Origin: an uncultured Lachnospiraceae bacterium
Lineage (GTDB): Bacteria > Bacillota > Clostridia > Lachnospirales > Lachnospiraceae
Reading direction: 5' to 3'
Length of the DNA: 30,668 nt
Assembly (NCBI GenBank): GCA_910587295.1
Contig: CAJULP010000089.1
Span: forward strand, 1-30,668
The notes under the pieces were generated by a model. The model made no database searches, had not been told where the DNA came from, and was given only the letters and a program-made list of their open reading frames with translations. The translations under genes were made by a program, and so were the position numbers. Below, piece by piece: positions 23,491 to 30,668 of the stretch (position 1 is the stretch's first letter; each line of letters opens with the position of its first letter).

Positions 23491-24018
23491 ATGAAGTTTG
23501 TTATTGTCGGCAAGAATATTGAAGTTACTCCGGGGTTACGCAGTGCCGTTGAAGAAAAGATCGGGAAGCTGGAGAGATATTTCAATCCTGAAACAGAGGC
23601 GCATGTAACGTTAAGCGTTGAAAAAGAACGGCAGAAAATTGAAGTTACCATTCCAGTGAAGGGAAGTATCATCCGTTCTGAGCAGGTGAGCAATGATATG
23701 TATGTTTCCATCGACCTGGTGGAGGAGATCATTGAAAGGCAGCTAAAGAAATACAAGAATAAACTTGTGGATCAAAAACAGTCGGCAGGCTTTTTCAAGC
23801 AGGAGTTTATTGAAAAGGAATATATGGAGGATGAGGAAGTTAAGATCATCCGTACCAAGAAATTCGACATCAAGCCCATGTATCCGGAGGATGCCTGTGT
23901 GCAGATGGAGCTTTTAGGACATAGTTTCTTTGTATTTTGTAATGCAGAGACGGATCAGGTCAATGTGGTTTATAAGAGAAAAGGAAATACTTACGGTTTG
24001 ATCGAACCCGAATATTAA
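23491..24018 (+). CDS. hpf: Long-form ribosome hibernation promoting factor
   Basis: This 175-residue protein binds the 30S subunit and drives formation of inactive 100S ribosome dimers in slow growth. The N-terminal S30AE domain (1 to about 100) begins MKFVIVGKNIEVTPGLRSAV. A linker leads to the C-terminal dimerisation domain (about 120-175) with RTKKFDIKPMYPEDACVQME and GLIEPEY, which marks the long form found in Firmicutes. An ATG at 23482 is in frame, but AAGGA is better spaced for the ATG at 23491, where homology begins. The gene has its own promoter and a terminator directly after it, so it is a single-gene unit. Confidence 0.96.
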   Translation: MKFVIVGKNIEVTPGLRSAVEEKIGKLERYFNPETEAHVTLSVEKERQKIEVTIPVKGSIIRSEQVSNDMYVSIDLVEEIIERQLKKYKNKLVDQKQSAGFFKQEFIEKEYMEDEEVKIIRTKKFDIKPMYPEDACVQMELLGHSFFVFCNAETDQVNVVYKRKGNTYGLIEPEY

Positions 24019-24054
24019 AAAATATTACGTTAAAAATAAAATAAAGGTGAAAAG

Positions 24055-24080
24055 GAGCAGGCCCTAAGGCTTGCTCTTTT
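24055..24080 (+). terminator. Terminator of hpf
   Basis: GAGCAGGCC (24055-24063) pairs with GGCTTGCTC (24068-24076) through nine pairs including one G-U, loop CTAA, followed by TTTT. Confidence 0.85.
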
Positions 24081-24094
24081 AAGGAATAGGGATA

Positions 24095-25990
24095 ATGGCG
24101 GTTTTTCAGGTAGTTGTATTATTTATCTTTATATTGGGTCTGGCGAGGCTGTTTGGCGTCCGGTTTGTGGAAGCGGTTCCGGCAGCGGTTTCCATACAGG
24201 TTCTTTTGCTTTACGGGCTGTGTTTTTTTAATGGGCTATGGCTGTGGGATTATATCTCGGCGGCAATCACTGCCGGTGCGGTGGTTCTTATCTTACGGCA
24301 GCAAAAGCAAAGGAAAAAGGAGCTGCTTTCTTTTGCAAAAAAAGAGTTGCTGGATGCAGGCACTGTCACGGCGGTGGCCCTTAGCGTGATCGTGACATTT
24401 GGCGTGCTTGCCAAGCCAGTAAGCTGGTGGGATGATTATAATTTTTGGGCGGCAGACGTAAAGTCCATTTTTTATCTGGATGGTTTTGCCCAAAAGCATG
24501 CCAATGTGGCTGCGGAATTTGGAGATTACCCGCCGGGAACCCAGATGATGAAATGGTGGTTTCTGCATTTTTCCCCGAAGGAATTTAAAGAAGGGCTGAT
24601 GTTTGCCGGCTACTATTTCATGAACATGTCGTTCCTGTTCCCCTTTTTAAAGTATTTGAAAAAATGGAACCCTTTATGGATGATCTTTGGCGGAGGCCTG
24701 ATCTGGATGTTTCCTTCCGTGGCAGAGGCTTTTTGGGCGGACGGGTGCTGCGCGGATCTGACTATGGCGCTGGCATACGGAGCGTTTCTGGTGTCGGTGG
24801 TGGAGGAAAATAGAGAAAACAGCCTGTGGTATTATGGCAGGCAGGCCCTTTATTTGATGATCGTGGTCTTGTGTAAAAACACAGGTTTTATCTGGGCAGC
24901 TTTCGGGCTTTTGTTTACCTACGGATACCATTTCTTTTTAAGGAAAAAGGATAGGGAGCGGGAGGGGAAAAGAAGAGCCCTGGGAAGGGGGCTTTTGGCG
25001 GTGACGCTGTTTCCGGTGCTGGCAGAAGGCTCCTGGCTTTGCTTTTGTCTTGCGATGCGCAGGGTAGCCAAGCTCACCGGAGCGGCAATCCGGATGGCCA
25101 CAGGCGGGATGAACCTGCCGGCTTATCAGGGAACCATGGTGAAAGCGTTTCTGGAAGCTTTTTTGAAGTGGCCGCTGCACCGTTACCAGACGCCTGCGGT
25201 GGACTTAAGCCCCCTGGCTTTGTATCTGATTTTGGTTTTTGGCGTGCTTATTTTGTGGAAAGCGCATCTTCTGGAAAAAAGAATGGCATGGTTTTTTGGA
25301 ATATTTTTGGCTGTTTCGGGTGTGGTGTTCTACTGCTTTAATCTGATCAGCCACTTGACGATCTTTGCCGTGGAGACCCAGTATTTAGAACCATTTGGAA
25401 TGGTTTCGTCTATTGAACGCTATGGAGCGCCTTTTATGGTTGGCGGTATGTGCCTTTTGGGGTACTTTCTTCTGGAAAAGGGCAGAGGTAAAGGTAAGAT
25501 ACACGCAGGCGCACTGACGATAGCGGTATTTATTCTGCTGACGGCGGATCATAGCAGCGCTTACCGGGCGCTTTGGGGTTACCGGGAACGGGTTCCGGAG
25601 ATGTCAGCCCAGAGGGATGAGGTCATAGACGAAGCGGCAGGCGCATTCCTTGATAAGATTGGCGCAGGGAAAAAGGGCAGTATTGGAAGGGTATTATACC
25701 TTCGGGATATTTCGGATGTAAGCTGGGTACGCAATACCTATATCGGGTTTGAGGCGGCTCCGGTATCCGTCATGTACGGAAATGTGGATACGGCAAGCTT
25801 TTCCGGGGCGGATATTGTCCGGGCGGTATCCGATGCCCATGCGGATTTTTTGTATGTGGATGAATTGGAAGGCGGCGGGGAGGAACTGTTCCGGGAATTT
25901 CTTAAAGGGCAGGAGATAGAATATGGCTGCCTGTATCAGGTATCAGTTAACGGCAGCAGCATAGAAATGAGGAAATATGAGAGAAATTGA
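24095..25990 (+). CDS. Polytopic membrane protein, probable GT-C type glycosyltransferase
   Basis: This 631-residue protein has roughly 11-13 membrane helices and a soluble C-terminal part of about 130 residues. The first large outward loop carries PVSWWDDYNFWAADVKSIF and then FGDYPPG (around 110-148). The acidic pair after Trp and a Y-P-P-[LG] motif are characteristic of lipid-phosphate-sugar dependent GT-C enzymes such as the PMT/ArnT group. It would move a sugar from a lipid carrier to an acceptor outside the membrane. The downstream gene (14-bp overlap) encodes a dolichyl-phosphate-sugar-synthase-like enzyme fused to GtrA. This supports the idea: make the lipid-linked sugar, flip it, transfer it. 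The acceptor is unknown. The start is ATG at 24095 with GGAATAGGG upstream. Confidence 0.72.
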   Translation: MAVFQVVVLFIFILGLARLFGVRFVEAVPAAVSIQVLLLYGLCFFNGLWLWDYISAAITAGAVVLILRQQKQRKKELLSFAKKELLDAGTVTAVALSVIVTFGVLAKPVSWWDDYNFWAADVKSIFYLDGFAQKHANVAAEFGDYPPGTQMMKWWFLHFSPKEFKEGLMFAGYYFMNMSFLFPFLKYLKKWNPLWMIFGGGLIWMFPSVAEAFWADGCCADLTMALAYGAFLVSVVEENRENSLWYYGRQALYLMIVVLCKNTGFIWAAFGLLFTYGYHFFLRKKDREREGKRRALGRGLLAVTLFPVLAEGSWLCFCLAMRRVAKLTGAAIRMATGGMNLPAYQGTMVKAFLEAFLKWPLHRYQTPAVDLSPLALYLILVFGVLILWKAHLLEKRMAWFFGIFLAVSGVVFYCFNLISHLTIFAVETQYLEPFGMVSSIERYGAPFMVGGMCLLGYFLLEKGRGKGKIHAGALTIAVFILLTADHSSAYRALWGYRERVPEMSAQRDEVIDEAAGAFLDKIGAGKKGSIGRVLYLRDISDVSWVRNTYIGFEAAPVSVMYGNVDTASFSGADIVRAVSDAHADFLYVDELEGGGEELFREFLKGQEIEYGCLYQVSVNGSSIEMRKYERN

Positions 25991-27056
25991 CGTAAAGAAG
26001 ATCCCGGTGGTGGTTCCGGCTTATGAGCCCGATGAAAAATTATCCGGGCTGCTTCGTAAGCTGCGGGAAGCGGGGTTTATCAATATTGTGCTTGTGGACG
26101 ACGGAAGCGGGGAAGGGTACGTTCATCTGTTTGAGGATGGGGAAAAAGAATATGGCTGCGTGGTACTGCGCCATGCGGTGAATCAGGGCAAAGGCCGTGC
26201 TTTAAAGACGGCGTTTAACTATTGTCTGGAAGCTTATCCGGACACGCCTGGCGTAATCACCGCGGATTCGGACGGCCAGCATACGCCGGAGTGTATCTTA
26301 TCCTGTGCCGCCGCATTGGCCGAAAATCCGGAATCGCTGATCTTAGGCTGCCGGTGCTTTGACGGAGAGGATGTTCCGGCCAGATCCGAGTTTGGAAATA
26401 AGTGTACCAGAGCCGTGATGAAGTATCTGACGGGGATCACGGTGTCTGACACCCAGACGGGGCTTCGGGGGATCCCGGCAGGGTTTATGGCGCAGCTTTT
26501 GAAAGTGCCCGGGGAGCGGTTTGAATTTGAGACTAATATGCTCTTAGAGACCAAGAAGCGCAAGGTGCCTATCTTTGAGGTGCCGATCAAGACGGTCTAT
26601 ATCGAGGAAAATCGGACCAGCCATTTTAACCCTATTAAGGATTCGATAAAGATTTATATGATATTCGGGAAGTTTTTGTTTTCTTCCCTGTCTTCCAGCG
26701 TGGTGGACCTGGTCTTGTTTTCCGTGTTCTGCTATTTGTTCAAATCCGCCGCATGGGGGCCGGTATCTTATATTACGGCGGCTACGGTGGGAGCAAGGGT
26801 GCTTTCGGCTTTTTATAATTATTCCCTGAATTATAAAGTGGTGTTCCAAAGTGAAAGCTCCGTGGGGGCGTCCCTTCCCCGGTATGTGCTGCTTGCCATA
26901 GTCCAGATGGGCCTTTCGGCTTTGCTGGTGAATTGGCTGTACCCGTTTTTTGGAGGAGCGGAGGTCTTTGTCAAAGTTCCGGTGGATGTCTTGTTGTTTT
27001 TTGCAAGCTTTGCGATCCAGAGGGAATTTGTGTATGCAAAGAGGGAAAAGGAATAA
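25977..27056 (+). CDS. Family 2 glycosyltransferase fused to a GtrA-like flippase domain
   Basis: This 359-residue protein combines two steps. Residues 1-225 are a DPM1-like GT2 domain with PVVVPAYEPDEKL, VDDGSG (40-45), the metal-binding D97-S98-D99 in TADSDGQHTP, and DTQTGLRGIP (158-167). It should link a nucleotide sugar to polyprenyl phosphate. Residues 230-355 form a GtrA-like domain with four membrane helices, including FLFSSLSSSVVDLVLFSVFC and the late N-Y-x-x-N pattern NYSLNYKVVF, and would flip the lipid-linked sugar. The start lies inside the end of the membrane-protein gene (14-bp overlap), so translation is coupled. The 3' end overlaps the M23 peptidase gene on the other strand by 86 bp. 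Confidence 0.93.
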   Translation: MREIDVKKIPVVVPAYEPDEKLSGLLRKLREAGFINIVLVDDGSGEGYVHLFEDGEKEYGCVVLRHAVNQGKGRALKTAFNYCLEAYPDTPGVITADSDGQHTPECILSCAAALAENPESLILGCRCFDGEDVPARSEFGNKCTRAVMKYLTGITVSDTQTGLRGIPAGFMAQLLKVPGERFEFETNMLLETKKRKVPIFEVPIKTVYIEENRTSHFNPIKDSIKIYMIFGKFLFSSLSSSVVDLVLFSVFCYLFKSAAWGPVSYITAATVGARVLSAFYNYSLNYKVVFQSESSVGASLPRYVLLAIVQMGLSALLVNWLYPFFGGAEVFVKVPVDVLLFFASFAIQREFVYAKREKE

Positions 27057-28164
27057 TGCTTTTGGCCAGTGCCGTCTCCGGTAAATTCTGCAGGCCGGAT
27101 CCGTTTTGGTAGGAAGTGACGGCCGGATCTTTCATTTGGAAATGCCGGAACCACTCTTTGGTTTCGGTGTTTTTTTCCGTAAGGGATCTGTTTTTGTATA
27201 AAAAACGTGTCAGCGCATAGCAGTCGATCCAGATTTCGTTGTTCCCTTCTTTTTGGGATTCGTCAAAAATAAGCTGCAATCCCCAGTGGAGGTGGACGGT
27301 CTCAATGTTGTTGACATTTTCCTTCTTACTGTAGCCGGTGTGGCCCATATAGCCGATCACGTCTCCGGCTGTCACCACGCTGCCTTCCTTTAAGTCAAGG
27401 GCATAGGGGAAATTCTGGCGCAGGTGGGCATAGTAGTAATAGCGCTTTTGGTCGAAGCTGCGGATGCCGATGCGCCAGCCGCCGTATTGGTTCCAGCCAA
27501 GGGCCTCCACGTAGCCGGACTCTATAGCAATGATTGGCGTGCCAATCTGACCCATCATGTCATGGCCTAAGTGGGGCCGCTTGTAGCCATAGCTGCGGGA
27601 GGAGCCGAAATCGTCATAGTCGTTGTATTCAAATCCTTTTGCAATAGGGGAAAAGGCCTTCAGTCCATAGACTTTATTCCATTCCTTTCTACCCCCATCG
27701 GTTTCCTGCTCAATCTCATATTCCCCTACCATTCCGCCAAGGACAGCTTCATAAGCTTCATAGTAATAATCGTAATATTTCATATCGGAAGTCAGCTCTT
27801 TTAACGTGGTTTTTCCTTCGGAAAGCTGACGGGATAATTTTTTAATCAGGGAAACACTGTTTTTGTCAAATTTTCCGCCGGATTTAGCGCCGGCATAGGC
27901 AAGAAGTTCGATCCAATCAAGGTGAAGGGGAGAGTCATAGCTTGCCACATCCAGGTCATAAGCGGTACACAAGGCTTCGTAGCTTATGTTAAAATCCACC
28001 CATTTGATATAATCCCCGTCTGTGCCGGAAACCACTTCAATGGCTTGCCCCTGGCCCAAGAGCCCGGAGGGAAAAAGGCGGGAGTAGTGATGAAGTAAAA
28101 GGCAGACGGCGCCAAGTAAAAGGCACAAGATCAAGCGGGAAAGCAGACGACGATCGTGATTCAT
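26971..28164 (-). CDS. Membrane-anchored M23 family peptidase (LytM type)
   Basis: This 397-residue protein has one N-terminal helix (about 8-25) and an outward peptidase. The zinc-binding set is complete: H198 and D202 in PHLGHDMMG, H247 in YYYAHL, and H291/H293 in VHLHWG. It probably cleaves peptidoglycan cross-bridges; similar clostridial proteins are also found in sporulation. The region 60-160 is an alpha-helical domain without recognised motif. The frame opens at 28242, but the membrane-anchor start MNHDRRLLSRL at 28164, with a modest GGTG ribosome site, is more likely. The last ~28 residues (369-397), which are Ser/Pro/Gln-rich, are encoded antisense to the GT2-GtrA gene. No terminator separates these convergent genes. 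Confidence 0.88.
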   Translation of the reverse strand: MNHDRRLLSRLILCLLLGAVCLLLHHYSRLFPSGLLGQGQAIEVVSGTDGDYIKWVDFNISYEALCTAYDLDVASYDSPLHLDWIELLAYAGAKSGGKFDKNSVSLIKKLSRQLSEGKTTLKELTSDMKYYDYYYEAYEAVLGGMVGEYEIEQETDGGRKEWNKVYGLKAFSPIAKGFEYNDYDDFGSSRSYGYKRPHLGHDMMGQIGTPIIAIESGYVEALGWNQYGGWRIGIRSFDQKRYYYYAHLRQNFPYALDLKEGSVVTAGDVIGYMGHTGYSKKENVNNIETVHLHWGLQLIFDESQKEGNNEIWIDCYALTRFLYKNRSLTEKNTETKEWFRHFQMKDPAVTSYQNGSGLQNLPETALAKSIIPFPSLHTQIPSGSQSLQKTTRHPPEL

Positions 28165-28224
28165 AAATACACCGTGAACAAACAAGTTAAGTAAATATAT
28201 GTAATGGCAGGGGGAAAAATGATA

Positions 28225-28253
28225 TTGACAATTAATTAACAATGTGGTAATAT
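28225..28253 (+). promoter_or_regulatory. Promoter of the riboswitch-hflKC transcript
   Basis: TTGACA (28225-28230), an exact 17-bp spacer and TAATAT (28248-28253). Transcription should begin near 28260, immediately before the riboswitch P1 stem. Confidence 0.8.
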
Positions 28254-28263
28254 TATTTCAACA

Positions 28264-28366
28264 GATAAAAGGGAGTAGCTGATACCCGAAGAAAGGATAT
28301 ATTTGAAACGTCAGGACGATGGAAACATCCGTTTCAAGTCAGGTAGACTGTAGCAAGACTTTTATC
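28264..28366 (+). ncRNA. yybP-ykoY (manganese) riboswitch aptamer
   Basis: The RNA opens AAAAGGGAGTAGC and closes TAGCAAGACTTTTAT, the two conserved blocks of the yybP-ykoY family. P1 is formed by GATAAAAG (28264-28271) and CTTTTATC (28359-28366), eight perfect pairs. The internal TGATACCCGAAGAAAGG and GAAACG blocks fit the conserved L1 region of the fold, with a hairpin GGATG-GAAA-CATCC-like arm near 28317-28330. In this family Mn2+ binding stabilises the aptamer and switches expression on. The 3' side of P1 also forms the terminator at 28355-28399, giving a clear on/off switch. Confidence 0.85.
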
Positions 28367-28399
28367 GCAGCGTGAATGCCGCGGTAGAGGTCTTTTTTT
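28355..28399 (+). terminator. Riboswitch-controlled terminator
   Basis: AAGACTTTTATCGC (28355-28368) pairs with GCGGTAGAGGTCTT (28381-28394) through 14 continuous pairs, three of them G-U, followed by seven T (28393-28399). The 5' arm contains the 3' strand of riboswitch P1, so P1 and the terminator exclude each other. Confidence 0.9.
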
Positions 28400-28410
28400 C
28401 AAATAAAAAA

Positions 28411-28469
28411 GCGGCAGATCAGAAAAGGGCCCGCCGGCGGCCCGGATCTTTGAAAGGCAGAATTGCCGC
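28411..28469 (+). other. Second structured leader segment before hflK
   Basis: GCGGCA (28411-28416) pairs with TGCCGC (28464-28469), GATC (28417-28420) with GATC (28445-28448), and GGGCC (28427-28431) with GGCCC (28439-28443). The three stems nest one inside another. There is no T-run after it. It may act as an mRNA-stabilising or translation-controlling structure ahead of the AAAGGAGG ribosome site. Confidence 0.45.
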
Positions 28470-28502
28470 GGTATTTACTACAAAACCAAAGGAGGAAGAA
28501 AA

Positions 28503-29585
28503 ATGTTTGGAAAAAAGAAAAGCGTTGTTAACGAGCAGAAGGATCCTGTAAAAGTAGGAAAAGGCATCGGGAAGGCGGCAGGGATCGTTGTGCTGCTCCT
28601 GCTGGTGGTCTATTTGTCAGCGGGAAGCGTGTATTCCTTAAAGGAAAATGAATATGCAGTGGTCAGTACCTTCGGCGTGCCAAAGGTGGTGGAGGAATCA
28701 GGTATCCATTTAAAGCTGCCTTATATCCAGAGCCTTCGGAAGGTACCTAAGACCATCAATGGCTTTCCGATCGGATACCGTACCGACAGCGATGTTTCGG
28801 TGGATGATGAATCCTTTATGATCACAAGGGACTACAATTTTGTAAACGTGGATTTTTATGTGGAATACCGGGTGACAGACCCGATTAAGTTTTTGTATTC
28901 CTCGGAAAGTCCTGTGAATATTTTGAAAATGCTTACCCAGAGTTATATCAGGGATACCATAGGGCTTTATGACGTGGACAGCGTGATCACCACCGGCAAA
29001 AATGAAATACAGGCATCCATCAAGGAAAAGATCATTGGGCGCCTGGAGCAGGAGGATATCGGAATCCAGCTGGTGAATATCACCATACAGGATGCGGAGC
29101 CGCCTACGCAGGAAGTGATCAACGCCTTCAAAAACGTGGAAAACGCCAAGCAGGGCAAAGAAACTTCCATCAACAGGGCAAATCAGAAAAGAAATGAGGA
29201 CATCCCTGCCGCAAGGGCGATCGTCGATGAGACGTTAAAGACGGCCCAGGCCCAGGCGGAAGAGAGGGTGAACGAGGCAAAAGGCCAGGTGGCAAGGCTC
29301 AATGAGCTTTATGCGGAATACCAGAAGTATCCGCTGATCACGAAACAGAGAATGTTTTTTGAGACCATGGAGGAGATCCTTCCCGACATGAAAGTGATCA
29401 TTGAAAGAAGTGACGGAAGTACCCAGACTATGCTTCCCTTAGAATCCTTTGCAAGCTTTTCGGAAAAGGCGCAGGCGGAAGATACAGACGGTAGGAACGG
29501 TTTGGGGACTTCAACCGCCCCGGCTGGCAAAAGCCAGAATGCGGCAGGTTCCGGGCAGGATGCGGATTTAGATGCAGATGACTAA
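28503..29585 (+). CDS. hflK: SPFH-domain membrane protein HflK-like
   Basis: This 360-residue protein has a short cytoplasmic N-terminus, one membrane helix (about 24-42) and an SPFH/prohibitin domain (about 44-215) starting LKENEYAVVSTFGVP. An Ala/Glu/Lys-rich coiled coil (about 215-275) and a disordered C-terminal tail follow. In other bacteria HflK assembles with HflC into a large membrane cage that controls the FtsH protease. The pairing with an HflC-like gene 22 bp downstream supports this identity, although stand-alone SPFH proteins in Firmicutes are often called only prohibitin-like. The ribosome site AAAGGAGGAAG is excellent. Expression should follow the Mn riboswitch upstream. No ftsH gene lies in the window. 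Confidence 0.88.
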   Translation: MFGKKKSVVNEQKDPVKVGKGIGKAAGIVVLLLLVVYLSAGSVYSLKENEYAVVSTFGVPKVVEESGIHLKLPYIQSLRKVPKTINGFPIGYRTDSDVSVDDESFMITRDYNFVNVDFYVEYRVTDPIKFLYSSESPVNILKMLTQSYIRDTIGLYDVDSVITTGKNEIQASIKEKIIGRLEQEDIGIQLVNITIQDAEPPTQEVINAFKNVENAKQGKETSINRANQKRNEDIPAARAIVDETLKTAQAQAEERVNEAKGQVARLNELYAEYQKYPLITKQRMFFETMEEILPDMKVIIERSDGSTQTMLPLESFASFSEKAQAEDTDGRNGLGTSTAPAGKSQNAAGSGQDADLDADD

Positions 29586-29607
29586 AAATAAGAAAGGAAT
29601 GATGATT

Positions 29608-30474
29608 ATGAAGAAAAAATCAATGATGATGACGGTGATAGCAGTACTGTTTGTGGTATTTGTTTTGGTCAATGCAGGATTGGTAGTCACCTATCCCAAT
29701 GAATATACCGTGATCAAGCAGTTTGGGAAGATTGAAAGTATCAGGAGTGAGGCTGGCCTCAGCCTTAAGATTCCTTTTATCCAGACTGCGGAAAAGATTG
29801 AAAAAGAGGTGCTTTTATATGACCTTGCGGTGAGCGACGTGATGACGAAGGATAAAAAATCCATGATTGCAGACTGCTTTGTACTTTGGCGGATTGATGA
29901 TCCTTATAAGTACACTCAGACCTTAAGCGCACAAAAAAGCAATGCGGAGTTCCGTATCGACACGATTGTGTACAACAGTTTGAAAAACGTGATCAGCAGT
30001 TTAAGCCAGGAGGAGGTGATCAGCGGCCGTGACGGGGAATTGGCGGAAGCGATCAGGGATCATATCGGGGAGACCTTAGGGCAGTATGGGATCACATTGC
30101 TGGCAGTGGAGACGAAATCTTTGGATCTGCCGGACGAGAATAAAAATGCCGTGTATGAACGTATGATTTCCGAGAGAAATAATATTGCGGCAACCTATCA
30201 GGCGGAAGGGCAGGAGGAAGCAAAGGAAATCTCCAATAATACCAATGCGGAGATCATTGTCATGCAGTCGGAAGCTGATGCCCAGGCACAGGAGATCATA
30301 GCGAAAGGCGAAGCGGAATATATGCGTATTTTAAGCGATGCTTATAATGACCCTGAAAAAGCAGACTTTTATTTGTTCCTCAGGTCGTTGGATGCGGCGA
30401 AAAAGACCATGACCGGCAATAATAAGACCTTGATCGTTGATGAGACGTCGCCGATTGCGCAGATATTCTACTAA
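29608..30474 (+). CDS. hflC: SPFH-domain protease modulator HflC-like
   Basis: This 288-residue partner of HflK has one membrane helix (about 8-27) and an SPFH domain beginning VVTYPNEYTVIKQFGKIESI. A helical region follows with YERMISERNNIAATYQAEGQ, matching the ERxxxAxxxRxEGxEEA pattern of HflC, and then the coiled coil IVMQSEADAQAQEIIAKGEA. The C-terminal EYMRILSDAYNDPEKADFYL is also typical. Several ATGs cluster at 29599-29608; AAAGGA is best spaced for 29608, the start of MKKKSMMMTV, but 29602 is possible. It is co-transcribed with hflK. Immediately after its stop the structured region at 30485 begins. Confidence 0.9.
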   Translation: MKKKSMMMTVIAVLFVVFVLVNAGLVVTYPNEYTVIKQFGKIESIRSEAGLSLKIPFIQTAEKIEKEVLLYDLAVSDVMTKDKKSMIADCFVLWRIDDPYKYTQTLSAQKSNAEFRIDTIVYNSLKNVISSLSQEEVISGRDGELAEAIRDHIGETLGQYGITLLAVETKSLDLPDENKNAVYERMISERNNIAATYQAEGQEEAKEISNNTNAEIIVMQSEADAQAQEIIAKGEAEYMRILSDAYNDPEKADFYLFLRSLDAAKKTMTGNNKTLIVDETSPIAQIFY

Positions 30475-30484
30475 GTTCCCGTTT

Positions 30485-30646
30485 AACAGTTCAGCCAGAC
30501 CGCAAGGTGAACGGCAAATCGTGTTTACACGAATTTGACGGAAGCTATGCGGTCTGAGGGAACGCCCGTGGATGAGCAGGGGAAGTTGCGCAGGCAACGG
30601 AAAGCACGTAAGTGCGGCCCTGCGAATGGGCGTGGGCTGAACTGTT
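30485..30646 (+). ncRNA. Highly structured RNA, HEARO/IscB omega-RNA-like
   Basis: A perfect 12-bp long-range stem closes the element: AACAGTTCAGCC (30485-30496) with GGCTGAACTGTT (30635-30646). Inside, AGACCGCA (30497-30504) pairs with TGCGGTCT (30548-30555) and encloses a hairpin CAAATCGTGT/ACACGaATTTG (30515-30537). A second arm has ACGCCC/GGGCGT (30562-30567 and 30628-30633) and GCAGGG/CCCTGC (30576-30581 and 30618-30623). That arm carries hairpins GTTGC-GCAG-GCAAC (30585-30598) and GCAC-GTAA-GTGC (30604-30615). Almost every base is accounted for, which strongly indicates a folded RNA. Its size, long closing stem and place at a junction after an unrelated gene recall the omega RNA upstream of iscB. 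The downstream gene is outside the window, so the family name is tentative. Confidence 0.6.
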
Positions 30647-30668
30647 TAGTTGGAGTACGTGGCTAATA

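Noticed and set aside
30485..30646. Simple terminator of hflC
   Set aside because: The structure is far larger and branched, and the closing stem is not followed by a T-run.

Overview
The window looks like a chromosomal segment of a Firmicute of the class Clostridia, most likely a Lachnospiraceae-type gut anaerobe. The reasons are gene content (LL-diaminopimelate aminotransferase, an oxygen-detoxifying flavo-diiron protein, a long-form hibernation factor, a YesM/YesN-like sensor and AraC-type regulator pair, CUT1 sugar transporters), strong AGGAGG-type ribosome binding sites and low-to-mid GC. No rRNA, tRNA, CRISPR array or intact transposase was seen.

Layout. 1-880 is decayed accessory DNA: the tail of a possible AraC-type gene, a terminator-like hairpin, a broken AT-rich reading frame, and the last ~48 codons of a sensor kinase. 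883-2226 encodes an AAA/DUF4143 ATPase behind paired direct repeats. 2227-2739 is gene-poor. 2740-10375 is a glycan-use locus: a response regulator and sensor kinase on +, two sugar permeases and a binding lipoprotein on -, and a divergent GH43 glycosidase. The binding-protein/glycosidase intergenic region carries repeats and a palindrome that look like control sites. 10478-12578 holds dapF and dapL (lysine/peptidoglycan precursor). 12718-14083 is an ECF sigma factor with its probable membrane anti-sigma. 14201-15915 (-) has a small DUF5684-like membrane protein and a flavo-diiron protein. 16242-18242 encodes an unusual fusion of 2-isopropylmalate synthase with a C-terminal AraC DNA-binding domain. 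18325-21427 has two small proteins, metF, an SDR reductase and a thioredoxin-reductase-like flavoenzyme. 21594-22910 is a secreted SH3/NlpC-P60 wall hydrolase. 22911-23490 has a terminator, a cluster of perfect DnaA boxes and the hpf promoter. 23491-27056 has hpf, a GT-C-like membrane protein and a GT2-GtrA fusion. 26971-28164 (-) is an M23 peptidase that overlaps the GT2 gene tail to tail. 28225-30474 is an hflK-hflC pair behind a yybP-ykoY-type (manganese) riboswitch with a clear switching terminator. From about 30485 the window ends in a compact, multiply nested RNA-like structure that resembles the RNA preceding IscB genes (HEARO/omega RNA).

The observations I rate highest are the LeuA-AraC fusion, the manganese riboswitch placed before hflKC, and the structured RNA at the right edge. 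Functions rest on motif recognition by eye; no database search was run.
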